Source: an uncultured Faecalibacterium sp. (GTDB taxonomy: Bacteria; Bacillota; Clostridia; Oscillospirales; Ruminococcaceae). Taken from it: a stretch of DNA of 15,732 nucleotides. The stretch lies in NCBI GenBank assembly GCA_934540955.1, contig CAKTCY010000052.1, positions 1 to 15,732 on the forward strand, given 5' to 3'. Under the pieces are notes generated by a model. The model searched no databases and was not told where the DNA came from. It was given only the letters and a program-made list of their open reading frames with translations. This document shows, piece by piece, positions 1 through 5,884 of this stretch (positions within the stretch are counted from its first letter, which is position 1; each line of letters starts with the position of its first letter). Both the position numbers and the translations under genes were made by a program.

Positions 1-113
1 CAGACCACCTTCATGCCGTTTTCGCCGAAGCACTCGGCAATGGCGCGGCCGATGCCGCGGCTTGCGCCGGTGACGATTGCTACCTTACCTTTGACACTGT
101 TGAAATCCATCAT
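1..113 (-). CDS. Short-chain dehydrogenase/reductase, N-terminal fragment
   Basis: Only the first 37 codons are inside the window; the gene continues past base 1. The fragment shows the start of a Rossmann fold: a beta strand (KVAIVTG) followed by the dinucleotide-binding motif TGASRGIG, which is the TGxxxGxG signature of classical SDR enzymes of the FabG type. The start at 113 is chosen because AGGAG lies seven bases upstream; a second ATG follows immediately at 110. It begins 17 bases after the stop of the extended SDR gene (131-1135) on the same strand, so the two are probably one transcript. Substrate cannot be predicted from this fragment; catalytic Ser, Tyr and Lys would lie outside the window. 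Confidence 0.9.
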   Translation of the reverse strand, partial: MMDFNSVKGKVAIVTGASRGIGRAIAECFGENGMKVV

Positions 114-130
114 TTTACTTCTCCTTTTTC

Positions 131-1135
131 TCAGATCATGTTGTTCTGCTTCAGCCATTCCACTTCATCGTGGATGGTCTCCCGATAGGAGCGGGTGGTG
201 TAGCCCAGCTCCCGCCGTGCCTTCGAGGAATCGTATTCGTTGTTCCGCGCCAGATTGTAGACCTCGTACCGGGTCATTGCCGGTTTCTTGCCGGATTTCT
301 TGGCCTGCTTTTCCAGAATGTCGGCGGCAAGGTTTGCCACGCTTATGGGCAGGTAGAACAGGGGCTTTTTGCAGTGGCCCTCCTGTGCGGTCAGCTTTGC
401 ATACTCCGGGTAACTCACCACTTCGTTGGCAAGGATGTAGGCTTCCCCAGCTTTGCCCTTTTCCACCGCAAGGAAGATGCCATTGGCAAGGTCCCGCACA
501 TCGCAGAGGTTGAAAGTGCCCTTCAGCCCCACGGAGGCTTCGCCCCGCATCTGCATCAGCAGCCCGCTGGTGACAGGGCCGCAGGCGGCGTCGCCGGGGC
601 CAAGGATGCCGCTGGGCATCACGATGCAGGCGTTCAGGCCTGCCTTTGCGGCATCCAGCACCCTCTGGCTGGCCATGGCCTTGCTCTGGCCGTACACACC
701 AAGGCTCTCGTCCGGCTCAAACCGCTCCGGCTCCTTCATCTTCTGGCCATGGGGCAGCTCCGGCAGAGAACCGGTGCTGCCCACATAAACCAGCTTTTTG
801 CACTCCTTGTGGGCAGCGCACTGGTCGATGATATTCTGCGTGCCCTGCACATTCACCTTCATCACCAGCTCCCGGCGTTCGTTGCCCAGCGCCACCATGC
901 TGGCGCAGTGGAGAACGATGGTCTCCACGCCCGGCTCCACCTGAAAGAACCGTTCCAGCGAAGCCACATCGCACAGATCGCCCTCGTACTGCTCGATCTC
1001 TTTGGGGATGAACTTTGCGGTCTTATCCCCCGGCAGCACCAACGCACGGCCCTGCAGCCCACGGGAAACGATCTGGCGGCAGACCTCGCCGCCCAGATAA
1101 CCAGCTGCGCCCGTTACCAGATAAAGCGTTTTCAT
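131..1135 (-). CDS. NAD-dependent epimerase/dehydratase, extended SDR
   Basis: Protein of 334 residues, the usual length for extended SDR enzymes. The N-terminus has the nucleotide-binding motif TGAAGYLG (residues 8-15), followed by strands and acidic residues (GDLCD, 52-56) typical of the fold; the catalytic triad appears as Ser120 (VGSTGS), Tyr148 and Lys152 (YGQSK). Overall it looks like the dihydroflavonol-4-reductase or nucleoside-diphosphate-sugar epimerase branch, so it reduces a ketone/aldehyde or remodels a sugar with NAD(P)H; the exact substrate is unknown. No signal peptide, so cytoplasmic. The start at 1135 is picked by GGAGG seven bases upstream; the frame stays open further upstream to 1312 but that stretch is promoter and leader. 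It heads an operon with the SDR at 1-113 and diverges from the TetR regulator, which is its likely repressor. Confidence 0.9.
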   Translation of the reverse strand: MKTLYLVTGAAGYLGGEVCRQIVSRGLQGRALVLPGDKTAKFIPKEIEQYEGDLCDVASLERFFQVEPGVETIVLHCASMVALGNERRELVMKVNVQGTQNIIDQCAAHKECKKLVYVGSTGSLPELPHGQKMKEPERFEPDESLGVYGQSKAMASQRVLDAAKAGLNACIVMPSGILGPGDAACGPVTSGLLMQMRGEASVGLKGTFNLCDVRDLANGIFLAVEKGKAGEAYILANEVVSYPEYAKLTAQEGHCKKPLFYLPISVANLAADILEKQAKKSGKKPAMTRYEVYNLARNNEYDSSKARRELGYTTRSYRETIHDEVEWLKQNNMI

Positions 1136-1142
1136 AAAGCAT

Positions 1143-1147
1143 CCTCC
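1143..1147 (-). promoter_or_regulatory. Ribosome binding site that fixes the epimerase start
   Basis: GGAGG on the minus strand, seven bases before the ATG at 1135. It decides between this ATG and in-frame upstream ATGs, such as the one at 1204, which lies only about six bases from the predicted transcription start. Confidence 0.8.
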
Positions 1148-1170
1148 ATCTTTTGATTCAGCGTATTTAC

Positions 1171-1202
1171 GGATAAGTTTTTCAACTCTTAGTTGCTTAT
1201 CC
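1171..1202 (-). promoter_or_regulatory. Inverted repeat / leader hairpin before the epimerase gene
   Basis: Nested inverted repeats: outer arms GGATAAG (1171-1177) and CTTATCC (1196-1202), inner arms CAACT (1183-1187) and AGTTG (1191-1195) around CTT, with five unpaired T on one side. In the epimerase transcript this would fold near the 5' end. As DNA, the inner arms overlap the -35 box of the divergent tetR promoter, so it could instead be an operator. Which role applies cannot be told from sequence alone. Confidence 0.55.
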
Positions 1203-1221
1203 ATCTCTGTGGTGCTATAAT
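1193..1221 (+). promoter_or_regulatory. Promoter of the TetR-family regulator
   Basis: TTGCTT (1193-1198), a 17-base spacer, and TATAAT (1216-1221) preceded by TG at 1213-1214, giving an extended -10. Transcription would start near 1228, leaving a leader of about 113 bases before the regulator's ATG at 1341. The -10 lies inside a perfect palindrome shared with the opposite promoter. Confidence 0.75.
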
Positions 1222-1226
1222 AGCAC
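1212..1226. promoter_or_regulatory. Palindromic operator overlapping both -10 boxes
   Basis: GTGCTATAATAGCAC is a perfect inverted repeat with seven-base arms around one central base. It contains the -10 of the rightward promoter and, on the other strand, the -10 of the leftward promoter. A symmetric site in this position is where a dimeric TetR-family repressor would block both genes, so it is the leading candidate operator of the adjacent regulator; binding itself is inference. Confidence 0.6.
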
Positions 1227-1245
1227 TGTGCCGCAGGGGCTGCAA
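1217..1245 (-). promoter_or_regulatory. Promoter of the epimerase-SDR operon
   Basis: On the minus strand TTGCAG (1245-1240), a 17-base spacer and TATTAT (1222-1217) with an upstream TG (extended -10). The start of transcription would be near 1210, about 75 bases before the epimerase ATG. It shares its -10 DNA with the tetR promoter, so the two promoters should compete for polymerase. Confidence 0.6.
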
Positions 1246-1340
1246 TCAGCAGTTTCCGGCGTGTCCGGTGTTTAAGCAACGGATCACGCTCAAAACGTTG
1301 GTTAAGCACCATTTACGAAATACATTGACGGAGGAATTAT

Positions 1341-1877
1341 ATGGATATCCGGGTCAAAAAGACGAGACGTGCCATCCAGAAAGCGTTTATCGCATTGCTG
1401 CGGGAGAAGCCCATTGAAAAGATCACGGTCAAAGAAATTGCCGAACGCGCCGAGATCAACAAAACGACCTTTTATTCCCACTATGAAACGCTGGATGCCC
1501 TCATCGCTGAAATGGAGCGGCAGACGGTCCAGCTGGTCTGCGACAATATGGGCGGCGCACAGCAGCTGCTGGATGCGCCGGAGGCTTTTGTGCAGGAGAT
1601 GTTTGCTTCTCTTCAGCAGGCAACGGATTACCTCGGTGTCGTTCCGGTATCCGCGATGAACCGCTTTACACAGCATTTGCGGGATGCCATTCTGGAACAG
1701 ATCAAAGGTAATAACATCGAGCCGTCCCAATATGAAAATGTCGGTGCGATCCTGATCTTTGTAATGAACGGTCTTTCCGGGCTGCTGAACACCGATGCAA
1801 AACTGGCGCAGAAACAAATTGATGTGATCGCCGCCGTGGTTGCGAATGGTGTCCGTTCCATTCCATTTTCCTGCTGA
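1341..1877 (+). CDS. TetR/AcrR-family transcriptional regulator
   Basis: Protein of 178 residues. Residues 5-52 form the TetR DNA-binding domain: a first helix (RRAIQKAFIALL), then a helix-turn-helix at about 29-48 with the family pattern TVKEIAERAEINKTTFYSHY. The rest is a helical ligand-binding and dimerisation domain of low similarity, as is normal for the family, so the inducer cannot be predicted. GGAGG six bases before the ATG supports the start. It is transcribed divergently from the epimerase-SDR operon, the standard layout for a repressor of its neighbour and itself, and the palindrome at 1212-1226 is the most likely operator. A bidirectional terminator follows directly. It is less likely to control the GH1 side, which is convergent. 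Confidence 0.92.
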   Translation: MDIRVKKTRRAIQKAFIALLREKPIEKITVKEIAERAEINKTTFYSHYETLDALIAEMERQTVQLVCDNMGGAQQLLDAPEAFVQEMFASLQQATDYLGVVPVSAMNRFTQHLRDAILEQIKGNNIEPSQYENVGAILIFVMNGLSGLLNTDAKLAQKQIDVIAAVVANGVRSIPFSC

Positions 1878-1925
1878 AAAAAGCCGTGCAAGTTATCGAA
1901 AACGATAGCTCTGCGCGGCTTTTCT
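1878..1925. terminator. Bidirectional rho-independent terminator
   Basis: A long hairpin between two convergent genes: arms of about 20 bases starting AAAAGCCG and ending CGGCTTTT around an AAAA loop, with one wobble, one bulge and one mismatch. The plus strand ends in CTTTTCT and the minus strand in CTTTTTTC, so it can stop both the tetR transcript and the GH1-SDR transcript. Confidence 0.85.
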
Positions 1926-1934
1926 GGTCAAAAA

Positions 1935-2768
1935 TTACTTTTTGCTCTTTTTGAATTCTTTTTGGCCGCGAATCGTGCCGCCATCACACAGAATATCCAC
2001 CCCGGCCAGATAGCCGTTGCGCTCATCTGCCAGCGTTGCAATGGCAAAGCCCAGTTCTTCGGGTGTGCCCATTCGTCCCTCGCAGGAGAAGGCCAGCATC
2101 TCCCCGCCATGCTCCGATTCGAGGTTGCCCATGTCCGTGGCGATCAATCCGGGAGAAAGCGAAGCCACACGGATTCCCTTGGGGCCGTATTCATAGGCGC
2201 TCTTGGCTGCATACCATGTGACAAAATTTTTGGAAATCGCGTAAGCAAAGCCATTTTTCATGTAAGCGTCTTTGATGAATGCGGTCATCCGCAGTGCTTT
2301 TTTGATGAACTGGGCTTCATCCGTTTCGGCCAAAGCATACGCTTTTTTCGGAACCATCAGGTCCGGCACCGAGTAGGCCGACATGGACGCAATATCAACG
2401 ATCACGCTGCCCTTGTGCATCCGCTTGGAAAACTCCTGATTGACATAAACCGTTCCCAACGCATTGATGCGGAGAAGATCCTCCATGGTCACCTTCATCG
2501 CAGGCGAGACCCCCGCAGCGTGGATCACATTGATGATCTCACCCAACGATGCAGCGTACTCCGCCAATGCCGTTACGCTTTCCCGCTTGGAGGTATCGCA
2601 GCTTTTTGCATAGGCTTCAAATCCGGCCGCTTTCAACTGGGCAACCGCTTTTTCCAGCTTGCTCTCCGTTCTGCCGGACACAACAATGATCCGGTCTTTC
2701 GGCATCAGTTTGGCTGCGGCCAATCCCATGCCGGAGCCGCCGCCTGTAACAACGCATACCTTGTTCAT
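1935..2768 (-). CDS. SDR-family oxidoreductase with an insert before the active site
   Basis: Protein of 277 residues. It has the cofactor motif TGGGSGMG (8-15), the NAG-like motif HAAG (83-86), Asn102, a serine strand (DIASMS, 125-130), Tyr176 and Lys180 (YAISK), and a C-terminal GG typical of classical SDR enzymes. Ser130 and Tyr176 are about 46 residues apart instead of the usual 12-14, because a helical, Lys-rich insert of roughly 33 residues intervenes; such inserts are known in 3-alpha-hydroxysteroid dehydrogenase/carbonyl reductase relatives. The tail is very lysine-rich. Start at 2768: AAAGGAG lies eight bases upstream and overlaps the stop codon of the GH1 gene, implying translational coupling. 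It probably oxidises or reduces a sugar or aglycone released by the glycosidase; the substrate is unknown. Confidence 0.9.
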   Translation of the reverse strand: MNKVCVVTGGGSGMGLAAAKLMPKDRIIVVSGRTESKLEKAVAQLKAAGFEAYAKSCDTSKRESVTALAEYAASLGEIINVIHAAGVSPAMKVTMEDLLRINALGTVYVNQEFSKRMHKGSVIVDIASMSAYSVPDLMVPKKAYALAETDEAQFIKKALRMTAFIKDAYMKNGFAYAISKNFVTWYAAKSAYEYGPKGIRVASLSPGLIATDMGNLESEHGGEMLAFSCEGRMGTPEELGFAIATLADERNGYLAGVDILCDGGTIRGQKEFKKSKK

Positions 2769-2782
2769 GCCCAAAACTCCTT

Positions 2783-4084
2783 TCACTCTCCGCAATACTC
2801 CCCCAGCACCCCAAGGCTGGGCTTTGCCGTCCGTTCCATGGTTTCACGGTTCACGGCGATCAGGCCGAACTGCATGGCGTAGCCCTTCTGCCACTCAAAG
2901 TTGTCCATCAGGCTCCAGTAGAAGTAGCCCTTCACCGGGATGCCGTCGGCGATGCAATGCTGCACGCCGTCCAATGCCTGCCGGATAAACGCCACACGAC
3001 GGGCATCCTCGGCGGTGGCAATGCCGTTTTCGGTGACGATGAGATCGCCCTTGAATGCTTCTGCCACCTTGCGGATGACGTGCTCCAGTGCCTGCGGGTA
3101 GACCTCGTAATCCATCTGGGTCAGCTCTGCGCCCTCCGGTGCCGGCAGCTGCCCCTGGGGGCCATACAGGGTACGGGTGTAGTTCTGCACACCAAGGAAG
3201 TCGTCCTCTTTGATGTAGGGCAGATAATGGGTGAACTCCTCCTGCCATGCGGCCTCGGCAAAGGCTTCGCCGCCGGGCTGTGCCTGCAAGTCGTGCAGCG
3301 AGAGGGTCAGGCCCACCTTGACCTCCGGGCAGATGGCCTTGATGGCATCCCGTGCGGCGGCATGGGCGCGCAGCACCAGCAGGTCGCCCTCCGGGGTGCG
3401 CTCGCTGACAAAGATCTGGGGCTGGGGCGTGCCGAACACCTGTGCGTTCTCCATGGCGGCATACTTCATGTTTTCCATCATCTTCTGGAAGTTCATGCCC
3501 ACCTGCACCGTGCCCTCGGCGGATTTTCCGGCTGCAGCGGCATTTTTCGCAGCCTGTTCTGCCATCAGGCGGAACCGCTTGGAAATAGCGGCCAGCTGCA
3601 AGCCCATGTTGGCCTCGTTGATGGTGCAGACATAGCGCAGCTCGCTGCCCAGCTGCTCCATGACATAGGCTGCATAGTGCTTAAAGTCCTCCACGATGGA
3701 CTCTGCCTCCCAGCCGCCCTTACAGATGAGCCACTTGGGGCTGGTGAAGTGCAGCAGGGTGACGACGGGCTCTACGCCGTGTGCCTTGCAGCAGGCGATT
3801 ACCTTGCGGTAGTGTTCAATGGCTTCCGGGTCGAACTTTCCTTCCTCCGGCTCCACCCGTGCCCACTCGATGGAAAAGCGGTAAGCGTTCAGCCCGGCAT
3901 CGGCCAAGAGCTTGATATCTTCTTCGTACCGGTGATAATGGTCGCAGGCAATGCCACTGGGCTCTGTAAAACTGGAATGGGGCAGCTGCTCCTGTGCCCA
4001 GTAGTCGCTGTTGGTATTATTGCCCTCTACCTGATGGGCTGCTGTCGCAGCACCGATGAAAAAGCCTTTTTCAAATTCCTGCAT
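2783..4084 (-). CDS. GH1 beta-glycosidase (beta-glucosidase type)
   Basis: Protein of 433 residues, the normal size of a single-domain GH1 (beta/alpha)8 barrel. Visible landmarks are the N-terminal substrate-binding run ATAAHQVEG (13-21), FSIEWAR (70-76), LLHF (110-113), the acid/base segment TINEANM with Glu157, the NYT segment (301-303), the nucleophile segment IVTENG with Glu352, and the aglycone/glucose-binding WSLMDNFEW (390-398). The acid/base motif reads NEA rather than the common NEP. GGGAG seven bases upstream supports the start. No signal peptide, so it works on imported beta-glucosides or related glycosides in the cytoplasm. It leads a two-gene operon with the SDR and diverges from the symporter operon. 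6-phospho-beta-glycosidase activity is less likely because the neighbouring transporter is a symporter, not a PTS. Confidence 0.93.
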   Translation of the reverse strand: MQEFEKGFFIGAATAAHQVEGNNTNSDYWAQEQLPHSSFTEPSGIACDHYHRYEEDIKLLADAGLNAYRFSIEWARVEPEEGKFDPEAIEHYRKVIACCKAHGVEPVVTLLHFTSPKWLICKGGWEAESIVEDFKHYAAYVMEQLGSELRYVCTINEANMGLQLAAISKRFRLMAEQAAKNAAAAGKSAEGTVQVGMNFQKMMENMKYAAMENAQVFGTPQPQIFVSERTPEGDLLVLRAHAAARDAIKAICPEVKVGLTLSLHDLQAQPGGEAFAEAAWQEEFTHYLPYIKEDDFLGVQNYTRTLYGPQGQLPAPEGAELTQMDYEVYPQALEHVIRKVAEAFKGDLIVTENGIATAEDARRVAFIRQALDGVQHCIADGIPVKGYFYWSLMDNFEWQKGYAMQFGLIAVNRETMERTAKPSLGVLGEYCGE

Positions 4085-4121
4085 GATGGTTCTCCCTTCT
4101 TGCGTGTCACCTGTTAAGGAT

Positions 4122-4130
4122 ATTGTAACA
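4122..4130 (-). promoter_or_regulatory. Extended -10 of the GH1-SDR operon
   Basis: On the minus strand TGTTACAAT: hexamer TACAAT (4127-4122) with TG one base upstream. At the standard 17-base spacing the -35 position reads CCATAA, which is far from consensus, suggesting dependence on an activator. Transcription would start near 4115, giving a short leader of about 30 bases. Confidence 0.55.
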
Positions 4131-4160
4131 GACCCGTTTTGCTCTTATGGGGCAATAAAT

Positions 4161-4213
4161 CACGAACACGGACGTAAATTCACGCGCCGCAAATTATTGC
4201 ACGAATTTTTATC
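4161..4213. promoter_or_regulatory. Phased CACG repeats and shared activator-like motif
   Basis: Three CACG tetramers begin at 4161, 4181 and 4200, about two helical turns apart. The last one opens the motif CACGAATTTTTATC (4200-4213), which ends 43 bases before the symporter -10 and recurs at the same distance and orientation before the rhamnosidase -10. On the minus strand, 4184-4171 reads CGTGAATTTACGTC, a 9-of-14 match that also ends 43 bases before the GH1 -10. Tandem half-sites of this kind fit an AraC-type activator, but no such gene is in the window. Confidence 0.55.
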
Positions 4214-4253
4214 TTTAATCCTTGTTTTTCGTCCGGCAGTGCCTGTTGCATTC

Positions 4254-4262
4254 TGTTATTCT
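4254..4262 (+). promoter_or_regulatory. Extended -10 of the symporter operon
   Basis: TGTTATTCT: hexamer TATTCT at 4257-4262 with TG one base upstream. The -35 position at 17-base spacing reads CGGCAG, a poor match. Start of transcription near 4269, about 44 bases before the ATG. Confidence 0.55.
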
Positions 4263-4312
4263 GGTGTCAGGAAAAGCGGAACCCAGTTCACACAAAAAGG
4301 AGGAAAATCGTT

Positions 4313-5803
4313 ATGTTCCAAAAGAAACCCAGCGCCAGTGAAGTGGACGGCGTCCAGTACCGCCGCGCCAAAACATGGCAGATCATCTGCTATGCCTGCA
4401 ACGCCTTTGTTGGCATGAGCGTCTACTCCCTGATTGGTATGGCAAGTTATTCTGCCAGCATCGGCTACGGCATCACCACTGCAACCGTTGGCGTCATCCT
4501 GATGCTCGCCCGCATTCTGGACGGCTTTACCGACCCGATGCTGGCCTTTGTTTACGACCGCGTCAACACCCGTTTCGGCAAGCTGCGCGTTCTGCTGATC
4601 AGCGGCTACCTGATCGAAGCAGTCGGCCTGCTGTGCATGTTCAACCTGTGCTCCAGCAAGGGCTTCGGCCTGCCGGTGTTTGCCCTGACCTACATTATTT
4701 ACATCATCGGCTACACCGTCACCAACATGACCGCCCAGACCCTGCCTGCCATCATGACCAACGATCCCCGGCAGCGTCCCACCATCGGTGTCTGGTCCAC
4801 TGCCCTGAACTACGCCGTGCCCATGGGCATGAGCATGCTGATCTACACCGTCATCCTGCCCAAGTGCGGCGGCACCTTCAATCAGGACTTCCTCAGCACG
4901 GTCTGCACCATTGTCCTGATCATTGCCGGCATCGGCACCCTGATCGTCTGCGCCGGTATCTCTGCCTACGATAAGCCCGAAAACTTTGAGGGCACCAACA
5001 AAAAACACGAGCCGCTGAAGATCGCGGATGTCCTTGAAGTGCTCAAGCACAACAAGCCCCTGCAGTGCTACATTGCCTCCAACGCTTCCGACAAGCTGGC
5101 ACAGCAGGTGGGTAGCCAGGCCATCATCAACACCATGCTGAACGGCATCCTGATCGGCAACATGGGTCTTGCCACCACCCTTGGCGTGATCAGCATGGTG
5201 CCTTCTATCTTCTTTGCAGCCTTCGGCGCAAAATATGTGGGCAAAAAGGGCAGCAAGAAGGGCATCGTGACCTGGACCTGCATCAGCATGGCCATCACCT
5301 CTGTGCTGATCCTGTTCTTCATCTTCACAGATACCCGTCAGATCGGCGTGATGGGCAGTTGGAACATGATCGTTTACGTGCTGCTGACCCTGCTGCAGAA
5401 CGGTTCCAATATGTGCATCACCACCTCCAACACCTCTTACATGGCTGACACCATCGACTACGAGCTGGACCGCAGCGGCCGTTACATCCCGGCGGTGGTC
5501 TCCGGCACTTACAGCCTCATCGACAAGCTCATCACCTCGGTGGCTGCTGTCATCGCCACCGGTGCCGTGGCCATTCTGGGTTACACCACCACCATGCCCC
5601 AGCCCACGGATGCCTACACCTCCGGCATCTTCTGGATGACCCTTGCCATCAAGTACGGTCTGCCGATGCTGGGCTGGCTCATCACCCTGATCGCCATGCT
5701 GGGCTGCCCGCTGACCAAGGAAGAAATGGTCAACGTCCAGAAGCGCATCGCAGATAAGAAAGACGCCCTTCGTCATGAAGTAATTGCAGAACATATGCAG
5801 TAA
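4313..5803 (+). CDS. GPH-family (MelB-type) sugar:cation symporter
   Basis: Integral membrane protein of 496 residues with about twelve hydrophobic segments. It carries the family signature in the first cytoplasmic loop, LDGFTDPMLAFVYDR followed by NTRFGKLR (69-92); Asp70 and Asp74 match the cation-site aspartates of MelB. A second family landmark is MADTIDYELDRSGR (377-390) in the second half. GPH proteins (glycoside-pentoside-hexuronide) import oligosaccharides or glycosides with a sodium ion or proton, without phosphorylating them. AGGAGG about ten bases upstream fixes the start. It is the first gene of an operon with GH2, GH43 and an isomerase-like gene, all cytoplasmic, so its substrate should be what those enzymes cut; which cation and which sugar cannot be read from the sequence. 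A hairpin follows the stop codon. Confidence 0.92.
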   Translation: MFQKKPSASEVDGVQYRRAKTWQIICYACNAFVGMSVYSLIGMASYSASIGYGITTATVGVILMLARILDGFTDPMLAFVYDRVNTRFGKLRVLLISGYLIEAVGLLCMFNLCSSKGFGLPVFALTYIIYIIGYTVTNMTAQTLPAIMTNDPRQRPTIGVWSTALNYAVPMGMSMLIYTVILPKCGGTFNQDFLSTVCTIVLIIAGIGTLIVCAGISAYDKPENFEGTNKKHEPLKIADVLEVLKHNKPLQCYIASNASDKLAQQVGSQAIINTMLNGILIGNMGLATTLGVISMVPSIFFAAFGAKYVGKKGSKKGIVTWTCISMAITSVLILFFIFTDTRQIGVMGSWNMIVYVLLTLLQNGSNMCITTSNTSYMADTIDYELDRSGRYIPAVVSGTYSLIDKLITSVAAVIATGAVAILGYTTTMPQPTDAYTSGIFWMTLAIKYGLPMLGWLITLIAMLGCPLTKEEMVNVQKRIADKKDALRHEVIAEHMQ

Positions 5804-5809
5804 CACCCT

Positions 5810-5849
5810 GCAAAGACCGAAAGGGCTCATACGCTCTTTCGGTCTTTGC
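5810..5849 (+). terminator. Intra-operon hairpin between symporter and GH2 genes
   Basis: Stem of 17 pairs (5810-5826 with 5833-5849, one G-T wobble) and a six-base loop. No clean T run follows (TGATTTGATCTATCTTTC), so it may be a partial terminator or an mRNA-stabilising end that lowers expression of the downstream glycosidases relative to the transporter, rather than a full stop. No convincing promoter was seen between it and the GH2 start. Confidence 0.65.
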
Positions 5850-5884
5850 TGATTTGATCTATCTTTCACAAAGGAGTTTTTACC

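Noticed and set aside
170..1156. Plus-strand open frame opposite the epimerase
   Set aside because: Antisense to a gene with complete SDR motifs; composition is that of a shadow frame.
1291..1305. Catabolite-repression (cre-like) site near CAAAACGTTGGTTA
   Set aside because: Several consensus positions fail, and it lies in the leader of a regulator rather than at a sugar promoter.
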